A stretch of DNA of 64,000 bases, taken from Spirosoma arboris (GTDB lineage: Bacteria > Bacteroidota > Bacteroidia > Cytophagales > Spirosomataceae). The notes under the pieces were generated by a model. That model worked only from the letters and a program-made list of their open reading frames with translations. It ran no database searches and was not told the DNA's origin. The DNA is taken from the NCBI RefSeq assembly GCF_009754945.1, contig NZ_WPIN01000008.1, positions 186,001 through 250,000 on the forward strand. The letters run 5' to 3'. Both the position numbers and the translations under genes were made by a program. Position 1 is the first letter of the stretch; the number at the start of each line of letters is the position of its first letter. Below, piece by piece: positions 43,108 through 52,333 of the stretch.

Positions 43108-43569
43108 TTATAATAATGTTTTTAAATGGTGCTCTAAGTGTATAACATAGTCTTCAATAAGCCAACCTAATGTATGCAACTGCCGCACATCAGCAGGCTG
43201 AATTGCCTGTGAAATCTGAATTGATCGGTTTAGTGTATCGGTCGGAATGGCTTCGGCAACAGCTAAAATTTGCCTGTTCAGACTACTCCAAAGTGTTAAC
43301 AGATGAGCCAGAGGAAGCTTTTGATATTGATTGACAACAACTAGTTTGTTCTGGTTGTACGATTGAATTAGATAAGAACCCTCAGCAGACTGGGCATCTG
43401 TAAACCGCTTCAGATTATTAATAGCAGAATCAATCAAATGCCCCAGTATCTCTTTCCGAGACCATTTACCTGGGAGATGATCTGTTAATTCAGGTTCAGA
43501 GAAATTAACCAGCCGGGAGGGCACTTCGTCAATATGATTGCGAAGGCGAGTAAGAGCGTCGGTAAGCAT
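43108..43569 (-). CDS. DinB-family protein
   Basis: 153 residues from the ATG at 43569. The frame continues to an ATG at 43599, but that part is inside a palindrome shared with the intergenic region, so the inner start is preferred. DinB pattern: LPGKWSRKEILGHLIDSAIN, NQKLVVVN-like strand, and HLEHHL at the C terminus, giving metal-binding His. Second DinB protein in the window. Confidence 0.65.
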   Translation of the reverse strand: MLTDALTRLRNHIDEVPSRLVNFSEPELTDHLPGKWSRKEILGHLIDSAINNLKRFTDAQSAEGSYLIQSYNQNKLVVVNQYQKLPLAHLLTLWSSLNRQILAVAEAIPTDTLNRSIQISQAIQPADVRQLHTLGWLIEDYVIHLEHHLKTLL

Positions 43570-43582
43570 ATTGATGTGCTTA

Positions 43583-43689
43583 AGTAAATTTTTAACCACA
43601 GAGGCACAGGGAAAGAAGAGCTGTAAAAGACTACTAGTCAGATTAATACAATTCTACGTTCCCTGTGCCTCTATGCTTAAAAATTTACT
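43583..43689. repeat. Word-repeat palindrome (CACAGAGGCACAGGG type)
   Basis: Arms 43583-43613 and 43659-43689 (31 bases) pair with two mismatches, loop 45 bases. Arms contain CACAGAG followed by CACAGGG. It spans from just inside the DinB upstream region to 6 bases short of the esterase stop. Same word class as the GxxExxY flanks. Confidence 0.8.
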
Positions 43690-43695
43690 CTTATT

Positions 43696-44469
43696 TTAGA
43701 TTTTGCTTAAATACCTTGGAAACTGGTCTTTCCAGACAGGCCAGTCATGATTACCCCAGGGACTAACATCCAATTGATGACGGATTCCTTTACGACTCAG
43801 AATCCCCGACATTTGATAATTATCCTCTTTACAAAAGTCGTATTCCGACGTTCCCAGTATAATGTTCATGTGATAGAACTCATTATTCTGAGCATTGGGG
43901 AGGAAATCCGGTGGGTTGTTGAAATAGACGTTATCATCGTAATATCCACTCAAAAACGACCGGATGTTGAACGCTGCGCCCATAGTAAGCAAATGCCCAA
44001 CCTGCTCTGGGTGCCGGAACGCAAAATTCAGTGCGTGATAACCTCCGAACGAGGCACCGGAGACGCCTATTTTCTGGACATTACACTCCCGCTGAATACC
44101 CGGAACCAGTTCTTCGTGCAGGAAACGGTCATACAGAACATGATTCCAGATGCGGGTGCCGGGGTGCAGGTGTTTGGCATACCAGCTATCGCGATCAATG
44201 CTGTCAATACAATACAATTTTACCTTTCCCGTCTCCACAAACCAGCGGGCAGTTTCGGTTAAGCCGAAGTCTTTGTATTCATAATAATGGCCCATAGAGG
44301 TTGGAAATAGCAATACTGGATATCCCCAGTTGCCATAAACCAACATCTCAATATCACGACCCAAGTGATGCGAATACCATTTGCGATAATCTTGCTGCAC
44401 GATGCTAGTTGGTTGATGAGAACGTTGAAAATTTCGGTTGAAAATAGAACAAATAGCTGGCTCCGACAA
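43696..44469 (-). CDS. Putative esterase (alpha/beta hydrolase)
   Basis: 257 residues from the ATG at 44469; a GTG at 44400 (giving a start at QQDYRKWYS) fits the family better and leaves about 95 bases to the divergent gene. Nucleophile elbow GASFGGYHAL; VLLFPTSMGHYYEYKDFG at the oxyanion region; catalytic His in SPWGNHDWPVW. Cytosolic. Esterases of this kind are found near ATP-grasp genes; here one lies 1 kb away. Confidence 0.7.
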   Translation of the reverse strand: MSEPAICSIFNRNFQRSHQPTSIVQQDYRKWYSHHLGRDIEMLVYGNWGYPVLLFPTSMGHYYEYKDFGLTETARWFVETGKVKLYCIDSIDRDSWYAKHLHPGTRIWNHVLYDRFLHEELVPGIQRECNVQKIGVSGASFGGYHALNFAFRHPEQVGHLLTMGAAFNIRSFLSGYYDDNVYFNNPPDFLPNAQNNEFYHMNIILGTSEYDFCKEDNYQMSGILSRKGIRHQLDVSPWGNHDWPVWKDQFPRYLSKI

Positions 44470-44496
44470 AAAAGGTAAAGGCGTGCATCGAAAAAA

Positions 44497-45423
44497 ATGC
44501 CTACTTTGTCGTTTGTGAAGATTATCATTTTGTTATTTCTTGCGCTTATGGCTGACCTTATACCAGCTCAAACCTGCGCCGAACCACCCACCGTAACGGT
44601 CCGGCACGATGATTCATTATACTCCGTTCCTCTCAAACGAATCGTTCATTTAGACATCGTATTGCCGCCTGGTTATCAGGCTTCCAGCAGAACGCATCTT
44701 CAAGAACACCTGCCGATTCTGTACCTCAACGATGGACAGGATTTAGCTCGATTGAAAATGACGTCTGTTCTGGATTCGCTCTACCAAAAACGAGTCATTC
44801 AGCCGTTTGTGCTTATTGCCATCCACGCAGGCGACCGCATTCAGGAGTACGGTACAGCAGCCCAGGCCGACTATATGAATCGGGGTAGTAAGGCAGGTTT
44901 GTACACCGATTTTATATTGACTGAACTACTGCCATACCTCAAAAAACAGTACCATATAAGTGCTACTCCTGCACAATCGGTAGTTGCCGGGTTTTCGTTG
45001 GGCGGTTTGTCGGCTTTTGATATTGTCTTTCATCATCCTGAGCAATTTTCCAAAGCAGGCATATTCTCGGGTTCGTTCTGGTGGCGTAGCAAAAGTACGG
45101 AAGATGGTTACCGAGACGAAACCGATCGAATTATGCACGATCTGGTTCGAAAAGGGAAGTATAATAAACACCTCAAATTCTGGTTTGAAACGGGTACTGA
45201 AGACGAAACCAGCGATCGTAACAATAATGGGATTATCGACTCCATCGACGATACGACCGATCTGATTGATGAGTTGGTAAAAAAAGGCTATCATCGTGAC
45301 CCCAACGGCGCTCATTCATCCGACATTCGATATGTTGAAATCAACGGCGGGAAACATAATCAGGAAACCTGGAGTGCGATTATGCCGGACTTTCTGACAT
45401 GGGCGTTTCCAGCTAACAAGTAA
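44497..45423 (+). CDS. Secreted esterase of the putative esterase (Esterase D-like) family
   Basis: 308 residues with a signal peptide (MPTLSFVKIIILLFLALMAD...PAQ). Fold markers: LPILYLNDGQDLARL, nucleophile in VVAGFSLGGLSAFD, and a His in NGGKHNQETW. KFWFETGTEDETSDRNNNG holds an Asp-rich, EF-hand-like loop. Probably acts on sugar or siderophore esters in the periplasm; followed 20 bases later by a GH16 gene, so carbohydrate ester removal is plausible. Confidence 0.7.
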   Translation: MPTLSFVKIIILLFLALMADLIPAQTCAEPPTVTVRHDDSLYSVPLKRIVHLDIVLPPGYQASSRTHLQEHLPILYLNDGQDLARLKMTSVLDSLYQKRVIQPFVLIAIHAGDRIQEYGTAAQADYMNRGSKAGLYTDFILTELLPYLKKQYHISATPAQSVVAGFSLGGLSAFDIVFHHPEQFSKAGIFSGSFWWRSKSTEDGYRDETDRIMHDLVRKGKYNKHLKFWFETGTEDETSDRNNNGIIDSIDDTTDLIDELVKKGYHRDPNGAHSSDIRYVEINGGKHNQETWSAIMPDFLTWAFPANK

Positions 45424-45443
45424 CCTCTACTTTCTAAACCACC

Positions 45444-46262
45444 ATGAAGAACCTGTTGCTGTTGAAAACTATAGCCATTGCTATTTTGCTTGCCTGTAAA
45501 AGCCCCGATGTTGCCATGCCAGACAGCAAAACAGCCAGCCTGGTAGCTCCTAGGCTGATCTGGTCGGATGAGTTTACTAAAAACGGTTTGCCCGATTCAA
45601 CTAAATGGACCTACGACGTGGGTGGAAACGGGTGGGGAAATAATGAGTTACAATATTATACGGCAAGACGTCCTGAGAACGCCCGGATCGAAAACGGTAA
45701 ACTCATTATTGAAGCTCGGAAAGAAACTTATGAGGGTAAAAACTACACGTCAGCCCGGTTGCTGACAAAAACTAAGTGGGAACATGGCAGGATTGAAGCG
45801 TTGGCCAAATTGCCTTCTGGGCGGGGTACGTGGCCTGCCATCTGGATGTTAGGCGAAAAGGTTGCTACGGCCGGCTGGCCTCTCGGCGGTGAAATTGACA
45901 TTATGGAGCACGTCGGTTTCGATGAAGGTGTTGTTCATGGCACGGTGCATACAGAAGCCTATAATCATGTGAAAGGCACGCAAAAAGGCCAGCAGATAAT
46001 TATTAAAGACGTTACGAGTGCCTTTCACCTCTACGCAATCGAGTGGACTGCCGACCAGATCGATTTCTTCGTAGATAACCAAAAATATTATACTGTGCAG
46101 AAGTCAGTTCTAGGCAACGAAATAGCACAATGGCCCTTTGAGCAACCATTTTTCCTGATCCTGAACATGGCCGTTGGGGGCAACTGGGGTGGTCAAAAGG
46201 GCGTTGATGAAAGTATCTGGCCGCAGCGTATGGAAGTCGATTATGTAAGGGTGTACCAGTAA
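45444..46262 (+). CDS. GH16 endo-beta-glucanase (laminarinase-like) lipoprotein
   Basis: 272 residues. Lipobox AIAILLACKS. GH16 catalytic motif EIDIMEH with nucleophile Glu150, Asp152 and acid/base Glu155; LIWSDEFTKNGLPDSTKWTY and TARRPENARIENGKLIIEAR are typical start strands; ends MEVDYVRVYQ. Cleaves beta-1,3 or beta-1,3/1,4 glucans. Surface or periplasmic lipoprotein. Downstream of an esterase gene in a small operon. No SusCD pair is adjacent. Confidence 0.85.
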   Translation: MKNLLLLKTIAIAILLACKSPDVAMPDSKTASLVAPRLIWSDEFTKNGLPDSTKWTYDVGGNGWGNNELQYYTARRPENARIENGKLIIEARKETYEGKNYTSARLLTKTKWEHGRIEALAKLPSGRGTWPAIWMLGEKVATAGWPLGGEIDIMEHVGFDEGVVHGTVHTEAYNHVKGTQKGQQIIIKDVTSAFHLYAIEWTADQIDFFVDNQKYYTVQKSVLGNEIAQWPFEQPFFLILNMAVGGNWGGQKGVDESIWPQRMEVDYVRVYQ

Positions 46263-46359
46263 GATAAAAAGGAGGAGTCCACTGGCCAATGACTGCATCC
46301 ATAATATGAAGTTTAGGCGCAGTTGAAAAGTTTTAAGTGGAGCGATAGTACAAGGGCGA

Positions 46360-47268
46360 TTAAAACCGAAATACCAGACCTGCCCCGACTGCCACACTGT
46401 TCATGGCTACGTTAAAACTTAAGGCTTGATTTGGTTGGGAAGTGGTAGAATTTACTATAGTGCCATCATCCTTGTAGTCTGTGATAACAACACTGTTGGT
46501 AGGTTTTCCCGCAACTACGTTGTTGCTGGTAACTTCAAGTCTTTTTGGCTTGAAGGATTGATTGTAAGCCACCACTTCGACAAAACCCCGAATGGCCTGA
46601 CTCAATCGAAACTGAATCCCCAAGGCAGCTTGGTACCCCAGTGCCAAGGAGTTTTTTGTGTATTTACTGGTGGTTGAAAACGTACTGCTGACCCCATTGT
46701 TAGGAAGATCAAGCGAGTTATCTACCGTTGTATAATCCATTACGACTCCTCCTACCAAACCGAGCCGGTTATAAATATAGTAGGCTGGTCGGGAGAGAGC
46801 TTTGAAGGTAATGTTGGGTATAATGGACAAGACCTGAAGTGTTGTGCTCGATGAGTTTGTGTACGTATAGGAACCATCACTATAACTGTTCGTGATCTTT
46901 ACCGGTGACCCAAACAGGATATCGGCATCAATGCCCACATTGATGAAGTCGCTGGCGATCAGGCCAACTCCAACACCAGCGCGTGGACCAGCTCCCAACC
47001 CTTTATTCGTTGTTTTAAATGGAAATGCAATACCAGTCTGACTTTGCGACTGACTGTAATTGATCTGCACCCCTGGCGTTAATAAGCCATACAATCCATA
47101 CACTTTTACATACAAAGGAGACTCGGCAGCTTTGGTCTTGCGTGGAGCACCCTCTGGTGCAGCGGATCTGTCCGACTGGTTCAGAGAATTTGACGCAAGG
47201 GTGGACTGGGCTTGTATCGTTACAGCATGCATAAGCAAGCCGATGAGAAGCATAATGAATCGATTCAT
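46360..47268 (-). CDS. Outer membrane beta-barrel protein (copy A)
   Basis: 302 residues, signal peptide (MNRFIMLLIGLLMHAVTIQAQ). Barrel strands such as GLGAGPRAGVGVGLIASDF and SLALGYQAALGIQFRLSQAI, ending VGAGLVFRF with the C-terminal aromatic of outer membrane proteins. Clearly a duplicate of the gene at 47349; the two share most of the barrel while the loops differ. Role unknown. Confidence 0.7.
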   Translation of the reverse strand: MNRFIMLLIGLLMHAVTIQAQSTLASNSLNQSDRSAAPEGAPRKTKAAESPLYVKVYGLYGLLTPGVQINYSQSQSQTGIAFPFKTTNKGLGAGPRAGVGVGLIASDFINVGIDADILFGSPVKITNSYSDGSYTYTNSSSTTLQVLSIIPNITFKALSRPAYYIYNRLGLVGGVVMDYTTVDNSLDLPNNGVSSTFSTTSKYTKNSLALGYQAALGIQFRLSQAIRGFVEVVAYNQSFKPKRLEVTSNNVVAGKPTNSVVITDYKDDGTIVNSTTSQPNQALSFNVAMNSVAVGAGLVFRF

Positions 47269-47348
47269 GGTTGGCAGATTTGACGGTTTATCTAAGATTT
47301 ACAACCTATCACGGGCAATGAGAATTAGAGTGACTAATTGGGCTGTAA

Positions 47349-48260
47349 CTAAAACCGGAATACAAGCCCAGCCCCTACGCCTACACTGTTGATCGCTACA
47401 TTAAAACTTGGCTGCTCGTATGGGTTGGATTTATTATAGTCGCCCAGATCTTTAAATTCGGTAGTGGAACTCTGAACAGTAGTTACTCCACTTTTTGTAC
47501 TGGTAGTGGAAGCCTGAAGTTCTCGGGGTTTGAAGGATTGATTGTAAGCCACCACTTCGGCAAAGCCCCGGATAGATTGACTCAACCGAAACTGAATCCC
47601 CAGGGCAGCTTGATATCCCAATGCCAGGGAGTTTTTTGAGTAAGTAGTGTTGCCTACAGATGTAGTGACTGCTCCTTTAGAAGGGGTTTCAAGAAAATTA
47701 CTAGTAGTCTTGTAATCCAACACAACTCCTCCTATTAAACCGAGTCGATTGTAGATGTAGTAGGCTGGTCGCGAGAGGGCTTTGAAGGTGATGTTGGGCA
47801 TAATGGACAAGACCTTCAGCGTTGTGGTTGTCGAAATATTATAGAAGCTAGCTGAACTATTGCTGCCTATAAAGACATTGTTGTCAACCTTGAGCGCTGT
47901 TCCGAAAAGGATATCGGCATCAATTCCAACGTTGATGAAATCACTGACTATGAGACCAACTCCGATACCAGCGCGTGGACCAGCCCCCAGATGCGTATTG
48001 ACTGGCTTGTAAGTGGTGGGTAAATTGATTTGACTTTGCGACCCACTGTAATTGATCTCTGTCCCTGGTGTCAGCAGGCTGTAAAACCCATACGCTTTTA
48101 GGAAAAAGGGAGCCTCAGTGGCTTTAGTAGTGCGGGGAACTGTCTCTGTCGTCGTAGATTCGTCTGAACGGTCGGCCGTGTTTAAGACAGCGATCGGTTG
48201 AGCCTGAGTTGCTGAAATCCGTAGTAGTAGGCCAATGAGTACAAGAACATATCGATTCAT
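47349..48260 (-). CDS. Outer membrane beta-barrel protein (copy B)
   Basis: 303 residues from the ATG at 48260. Paralogue of the neighbour at 46360: GAGPRAGIGVGLIVSDFINVG, ALSRPAYYIYNRLGLIGG, SLALGYQAALGIQFRLSQSI, ending GAGLVFRF. Tandem duplication with diverged loops. Separated by 80 bases from copy A, same strand. Confidence 0.7.
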   Translation of the reverse strand: MNRYVLVLIGLLLRISATQAQPIAVLNTADRSDESTTTETVPRTTKATEAPFFLKAYGFYSLLTPGTEINYSGSQSQINLPTTYKPVNTHLGAGPRAGIGVGLIVSDFINVGIDADILFGTALKVDNNVFIGSNSSASFYNISTTTTLKVLSIMPNITFKALSRPAYYIYNRLGLIGGVVLDYKTTSNFLETPSKGAVTTSVGNTTYSKNSLALGYQAALGIQFRLSQSIRGFAEVVAYNQSFKPRELQASTTSTKSGVTTVQSSTTEFKDLGDYNKSNPYEQPSFNVAINSVGVGAGLVFRF

Positions 48261-48296
48261 AGTAATCAAGATTTGCTTAGGTAAAGGGCTGTACTT

Positions 48297-48511
48297 TTAG
48301 TCTAATCCGCATGATTGCCATTCCACCTCAAACTTGACGACAGTTTTAGGAGGATCAGGCCAAAGCTTATTCCCTGAATCATGACGATAGTGCCAACTAC
48401 CTCCTGTATACGGTCGAAACTCTGAATAGAAAAGGGGGTAGACTCTGGTTTACGTTTCTTGCAGGACAGCACCACACCCAGCAATAACAGTATACTGATG
48501 GAGTTTTTCAT
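48297..48511 (-). pseudogene. Small lipoprotein with likely frameshift at a homopolymer
   Basis: Starts MKNSISILLLLGVVLSCKKR, a clean lipoprotein signal. The open frame continues to 48302, but after a G5/A4 tract on the + strand (48430-48438) the alternative frame reads YTGGSWHYRHDSGNKLWPDP and on to a stop at 48297, which looks much more like protein. One extra base in the C tract would join the two. Either a real frameshift, a phase-variable tract or a sequencing indel. Confidence 0.45.
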
Positions 48512-48722
48512 GGTCTGTGCAACTTCAAAACAACGGCGGTAAATTAACCCGTCGTTCGATACAAAGGTTTATCCTTTGATTGAACGGCGATGTATTTGCC
48601 AGCATTTGCACCTGCCGTTTGTGGCTGGGCGCTAGTTTTGTTTGTTCTAAATCCAGTAGAGCTTTCGTTGATCATTGTCAAATTCAGTATCTTACCATCT
48701 GTAAATCAACCTGAACTTCCTG

Positions 48723-50435
48723 ATGAAATACTGTCTACTCCTTTTATTTGGGCTGTTTGCTGCAATTGCGCACGCCCAAACGACGTTCTCCATCTCTTTT
48801 CCAGATGCCCAGAGTAAGGTTGCTCTTGATGGGCGAGTACTGCTCATTCTGGCCAAAACCAATAAATCTGAACCTCGTTTTCAGGTAAGTGACGGCGTCG
48901 AAACGGCACAATTATTTGGCATTGATGTGAATGCGTTGAAACCCAGTCAACCTGCTATAATCGATGCCAGTGTATTTGGTTACCCGAAACGGAGTTTGAA
49001 CGATCTGGCTCCGGGTGATTATTATGTGCAGGCCGTTTTACACAAATACGAAACGTTCAAGCGTAAAGATGGGCATACGGTAAAGTTGGCGATGGATAGA
49101 GGAGAAGGCCAAAATTGGCGAATCGCTCCCGGCAATCTTTTTAGTAAGCCACAGAAAATCAGCATAAAAGCTAAAGTAAAACAAGGGATTACTGTGATCA
49201 TGGATCAGGCAATCCCGCCGATACCAGAACCAAAAGACACGAAATATGTGAAGCATATTAAAATTCAGAGTAAGCTTCTGACTGAGTTTTGGGGACGCCC
49301 CATGTTTCTGGGAGCCCATGTACTCATTCCGGCCGGATTCGACGAGCATCCCGAAGCGCGTTATCCGCTCTGCATTTTTCACGGCCACTTCCCCTCCGAT
49401 TTTTCGGGTTTCAGCGAAACACCTCCTCCTGCCAATATGGATACAACCGATTATAGCAAGCGGTTTCATATTTATGGGTATAAGAAAATTGTGGCGCAGG
49501 AGGCCTATGATTTTTACAAGAAGTGGACAAGCAAGGACTTTCCCCGAATGCTCATTATTGAGATACAGCATGCTAACCCATACTACGACGATTCGTACGC
49601 TGTCAACTCCGAAAACCTAGGTCCTTATGGTGATGCGATTATGCATGAACTATTGCCTGAAATTGAAAAACGATTTCGGGGGATTGGTCAGGGATGGGCG
49701 CGATTTACTTACGGAGGATCGACAGGTGGCTGGGAGGCTTTGGCTGCACAGGTGTTTTATCCTGACGAATTTAACGGCTGTTTTGCGGCTTGCCCAGATC
49801 CAATTGCCTTTGATGCGTACACTGTATTTAATCTCTACAAAGACAAAAACGCGTACTATTCTGAAGGACCGTTTCGACGCACACCCCGGCCTGGTCAGCG
49901 CAACTATTTAGGACAAATGCAATGGACAGTTGAGGAAACGAACCATCGCGAATTGGTCGTTGGCACACATAATCGATCCGGGGATCAATTCGACATTTGG
50001 GAGGCTGTTTTTTCGCCCGTAGGAGCCGATGGGTATCCAAAACGTGTCTGGAATAAGCTAACTGGCGAAATTGATCCAACCGTTGCGGCTTATTGGCGTG
50101 AACACTACGACCTGATGCACATTCTGAAGCGTGACTGGAAAACGCTTGGCCCAAAAGTGACCGGTAAGATTCACATTTACTGCGGAGATATGGATAATTA
50201 TTTTCTTAACAACGCAGTCTATCTAATGGAAGATTTTCTAAAAAGCGTTAAAAACCCTCCTGCCAGTAGCGAAGTAACTTATGGCGACCGTGCCGAACAT
50301 TGCTGGAATGGCGATCCGACACAACCGAATCACATTAGTCGCCTGCGCTACAATACGATGTATGTAGATAAAATTATGAAGCGTATCGAAGAGTCAGCTC
50401 CTAAAGGGGCCGATTTGAAAAGCTGGCGGTATTAA
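48723..50435 (+). CDS. Secreted alpha/beta-hydrolase esterase
   Basis: 570 residues, signal peptide (MKYCLLLLFGLFAAIAHAQ). N-terminal immunoglobulin-like beta domain (20-160) then an esterase domain: RYPLCIFHGHFPSDF, nucleophile in TYGGSTGGWEALAAQVFYPD, and a C-terminal His (AEHCWNGD). No clear exact family; related to the putative-esterase superfamily. Periplasmic. A hairpin at 50440-50466 separates it from the convergent acyl-CoA reductase. Confidence 0.65.
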   Translation: MKYCLLLLFGLFAAIAHAQTTFSISFPDAQSKVALDGRVLLILAKTNKSEPRFQVSDGVETAQLFGIDVNALKPSQPAIIDASVFGYPKRSLNDLAPGDYYVQAVLHKYETFKRKDGHTVKLAMDRGEGQNWRIAPGNLFSKPQKISIKAKVKQGITVIMDQAIPPIPEPKDTKYVKHIKIQSKLLTEFWGRPMFLGAHVLIPAGFDEHPEARYPLCIFHGHFPSDFSGFSETPPPANMDTTDYSKRFHIYGYKKIVAQEAYDFYKKWTSKDFPRMLIIEIQHANPYYDDSYAVNSENLGPYGDAIMHELLPEIEKRFRGIGQGWARFTYGGSTGGWEALAAQVFYPDEFNGCFAACPDPIAFDAYTVFNLYKDKNAYYSEGPFRRTPRPGQRNYLGQMQWTVEETNHRELVVGTHNRSGDQFDIWEAVFSPVGADGYPKRVWNKLTGEIDPTVAAYWREHYDLMHILKRDWKTLGPKVTGKIHIYCGDMDNYFLNNAVYLMEDFLKSVKNPPASSEVTYGDRAEHCWNGDPTQPNHISRLRYNTMYVDKIMKRIEESAPKGADLKSWRY

Positions 50436-50439
50436 TGTC

Positions 50440-50466
50440 TATAGAGACCGGTTGCCGGTCTCTATA
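50440..50466. terminator. Bidirectional hairpin overlapping the acyl-CoA reductase stop
   Basis: Arms TATAGAGACCGG and its complement (50440-50451, 50455-50466), 3-base loop. The reductase stop codon at 50462-50464 lies inside the right arm. Confidence 0.65.
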
Positions 50467-51496
50467 ATGTTGCCAGAAATTTCATCGTATCTACGCCATC
50501 GGCATAATCACTTAAACCAGGACGTTGGGTTTGCCCAAAAGCAACACTTCCAGGGTACCAGCCTCTTGCTGAAGCTACCACCTGAATCTGACTGGCGTGG
50601 TTAGAAAGCCAGCTTGATACATCGGCTTGCGTCTGGTAAGTTTGATAATACAGAACAGAGATGGGGGAGACCAGGCCAGGGTTTTCCGTTACCAGCAAAT
50701 AGCCGTTGTCGAGGTGAGGAACGGCGTTAATGAGGTAAATGGATTTATTATAATCATAGTTATTCTGGTACTTATGATTATTTAGATAAATGGAAGCCTG
50801 GGGTTCCAGCGTTCGTAAGAGCGGTATAAAGTCGTACTCCTCCGGCACAAGCAAAGTCGATACATTACGGCATCCCAGACCATAATAATCGGAAATATCA
50901 TGGCCGAGTTTCAGAAACTCATCTTCACTTTCTTCACCCATCAATAGTCCTACTGATGTCCGGTTTTTGCGGATAAGATGTGGTTTTTTAGCAAAGTAAT
51001 ACTCAAAATAACGAGCTGTATTGTTACTGCCAGTAGCAATGTAAGCATCGGCCGCATTTAACCGCTCAGCTTCTTCAATCCACTCGTCAAATGTTGGATT
51101 AATCTCCTTTAATTTTTGTATTAAATAGTGGATTAGTACAAAATCTTGTGTGCTCAATTTAGCTAATAGCTTGTGGCCACTCATGAGTACACAGAGTAGA
51201 TCGTGAAATCCAACAGCGGGGATATTGCCCGCCATAACAACGCCCACTTTACGGGGCTCAGCATGTGGATGAGAAGCGAGTATAGCCTGATATTGACCTA
51301 TCCAGGCTGTAAGTCTGTCTTCCGGCAGAAACTGGTCCGCAATAGCTCGTAAGGCGTTCAGTGAGTTGTTGGGTGTAAAAAAATTGTTCTTATGATAAGC
51401 CCGTTGAGCAATTTCGTCAAGTTCGGGTTGCGCACTGGCTGAGCGAATAAAGTCGCCTAGAGCCACGAACGTTTGCAAGCGTTCTGATTGAAGCAT
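50462..51496 (-). CDS. Acyl-CoA reductase (LuxC-like)
   Basis: 344 residues. Resembles LuxC/acyl-CoA reductases: GVVMAGNIPAVGFHDLLCVL, ATGSNNTARYFEYYFAKKPH, and catalytic Cys in YYGLGCRNVSTLLVP. It reduces acyl-CoA to aldehyde using NADPH in related enzymes. Divergent from a ferredoxin gene, a neighbour pair seen in many Bacteroidota. Confidence 0.75.
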   Translation of the reverse strand: MLQSERLQTFVALGDFIRSASAQPELDEIAQRAYHKNNFFTPNNSLNALRAIADQFLPEDRLTAWIGQYQAILASHPHAEPRKVGVVMAGNIPAVGFHDLLCVLMSGHKLLAKLSTQDFVLIHYLIQKLKEINPTFDEWIEEAERLNAADAYIATGSNNTARYFEYYFAKKPHLIRKNRTSVGLLMGEESEDEFLKLGHDISDYYGLGCRNVSTLLVPEEYDFIPLLRTLEPQASIYLNNHKYQNNYDYNKSIYLINAVPHLDNGYLLVTENPGLVSPISVLYYQTYQTQADVSSWLSNHASQIQVVASARGWYPGSVAFGQTQRPGLSDYADGVDTMKFLATL

Positions 51497-51549
51497 GAAT
51501 TAGATAAACAAATGGAATACACCATCAACTAATGTAATGAAATATTAGT

Positions 51550-51580
51550 TTGCGGTCAACCTTTAAATAGTTATATTTGT
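51550..51580 (+). promoter_or_regulatory. Promoter of the ferredoxin gene
   Basis: TTTG at 51550-51553, exactly 19 bases, TATATTTG at 51573-51580. A textbook Bacteroidota primary promoter; predicted start near 51587 leaves a leader of about 43 bases before the ATG at 51630. The best promoter match seen in the window. Confidence 0.75.
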
Positions 51581-51629
51581 TGTTCAATTTAGAAAGTTAC
51601 ATTTTTAGCATATATAAATCAGACTGCTC

Positions 51630-51980
51630 ATGGCAATCATGATCACCGACGAGTGCATCAACTGTGGTGCCTGCGAACCCGAATGCCCTAACACGGCCAT
51701 CTACGAAGGCGGGGTTGAATGGACTTGGAGTGGAGGAACCGAATTAACCGAAGTCGATTTTGGTGATGGTACAATTGTGAGTGGTAAAGCTCCGCAATCC
51801 CCGGTTTCAAACGAGTTTTATTATATTGTATCGGATAAGTGTACTGAGTGTATGGGCTTTCATGAAGAGCCCCAGTGTGCAGCTGTTTGCCCAGTAGATT
51901 GTTGCGTGCCCGACCCTGAGCATGTAGAAGAAGAAGAAACTCTATTGGCGAAGAAGGCGTGGTTGCACGCTGAAGCGTAA
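51630..51980 (+). CDS. 4Fe-4S dicluster ferredoxin
   Basis: 116 residues. First cluster set CINCGACEPECPN, second CTECMGFHEEPQCAAVCPVDCC, separated by an insert. Electron carrier; partner unknown, possibly the divergent acyl-CoA reductase. Ends in an acidic tail (EHVEEEETLL). Confidence 0.85.
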   Translation: MAIMITDECINCGACEPECPNTAIYEGGVEWTWSGGTELTEVDFGDGTIVSGKAPQSPVSNEFYYIVSDKCTECMGFHEEPQCAAVCPVDCCVPDPEHVEEEETLLAKKAWLHAEA

Positions 51981-52006
51981 AACTATAGTATACTAAAAAT
52001 ATCTGG

Positions 52007-52045
52007 CAATGCCCGATCAGTGAACTGATCGGGCATTGTTGTTTT
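52007..52045 (+). terminator. Intrinsic terminator of the ferredoxin gene
   Basis: Perfect 14-base arms (52007-52020, 52025-52038, CAATGCCCGATCAG and complement) with 4-base loop and TTGTTTTA after. The rest of the gap to 52333 is AT-rich and holds a possible weak promoter (TTTG at 52242-52245, 19 bases, TAATTTCT). Confidence 0.8.
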
Positions 52046-52333
52046 ATACCATTTATTGGCCTAAACCAGTCGATTTTGAGGCCGAAATCTGTTAACTTCC
52101 TACAAGAATAATATTTGGCGAATTGCTTCTGAAGCCAAATAAATTAAAAAATTTTATTTTGGGCTATTTTCAGTATTTATGATGGAATGAATAGCATATT
52201 TTCAATAAAATTGACTAAAAAACACAAAAACAGGTATTTTTTTTGGACTATAACTTGCGTAGGATAATTTCTATGACAACATTTGCTCAGAAATACAACA
52301 TACAACGGATCTTTCCCCCGCCAAATTATTAGT

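Noticed and set aside
43570..43599. Longer DinB start (MVKNLLKH)
   Set aside because: These codons lie in the palindrome at 43583-43689, which has an inverted copy in noncoding DNA.
48590..48817. A 75-codon + strand frame before the secreted esterase
   Set aside because: Overlaps the signal peptide region of the esterase in another frame; the esterase has much better support.
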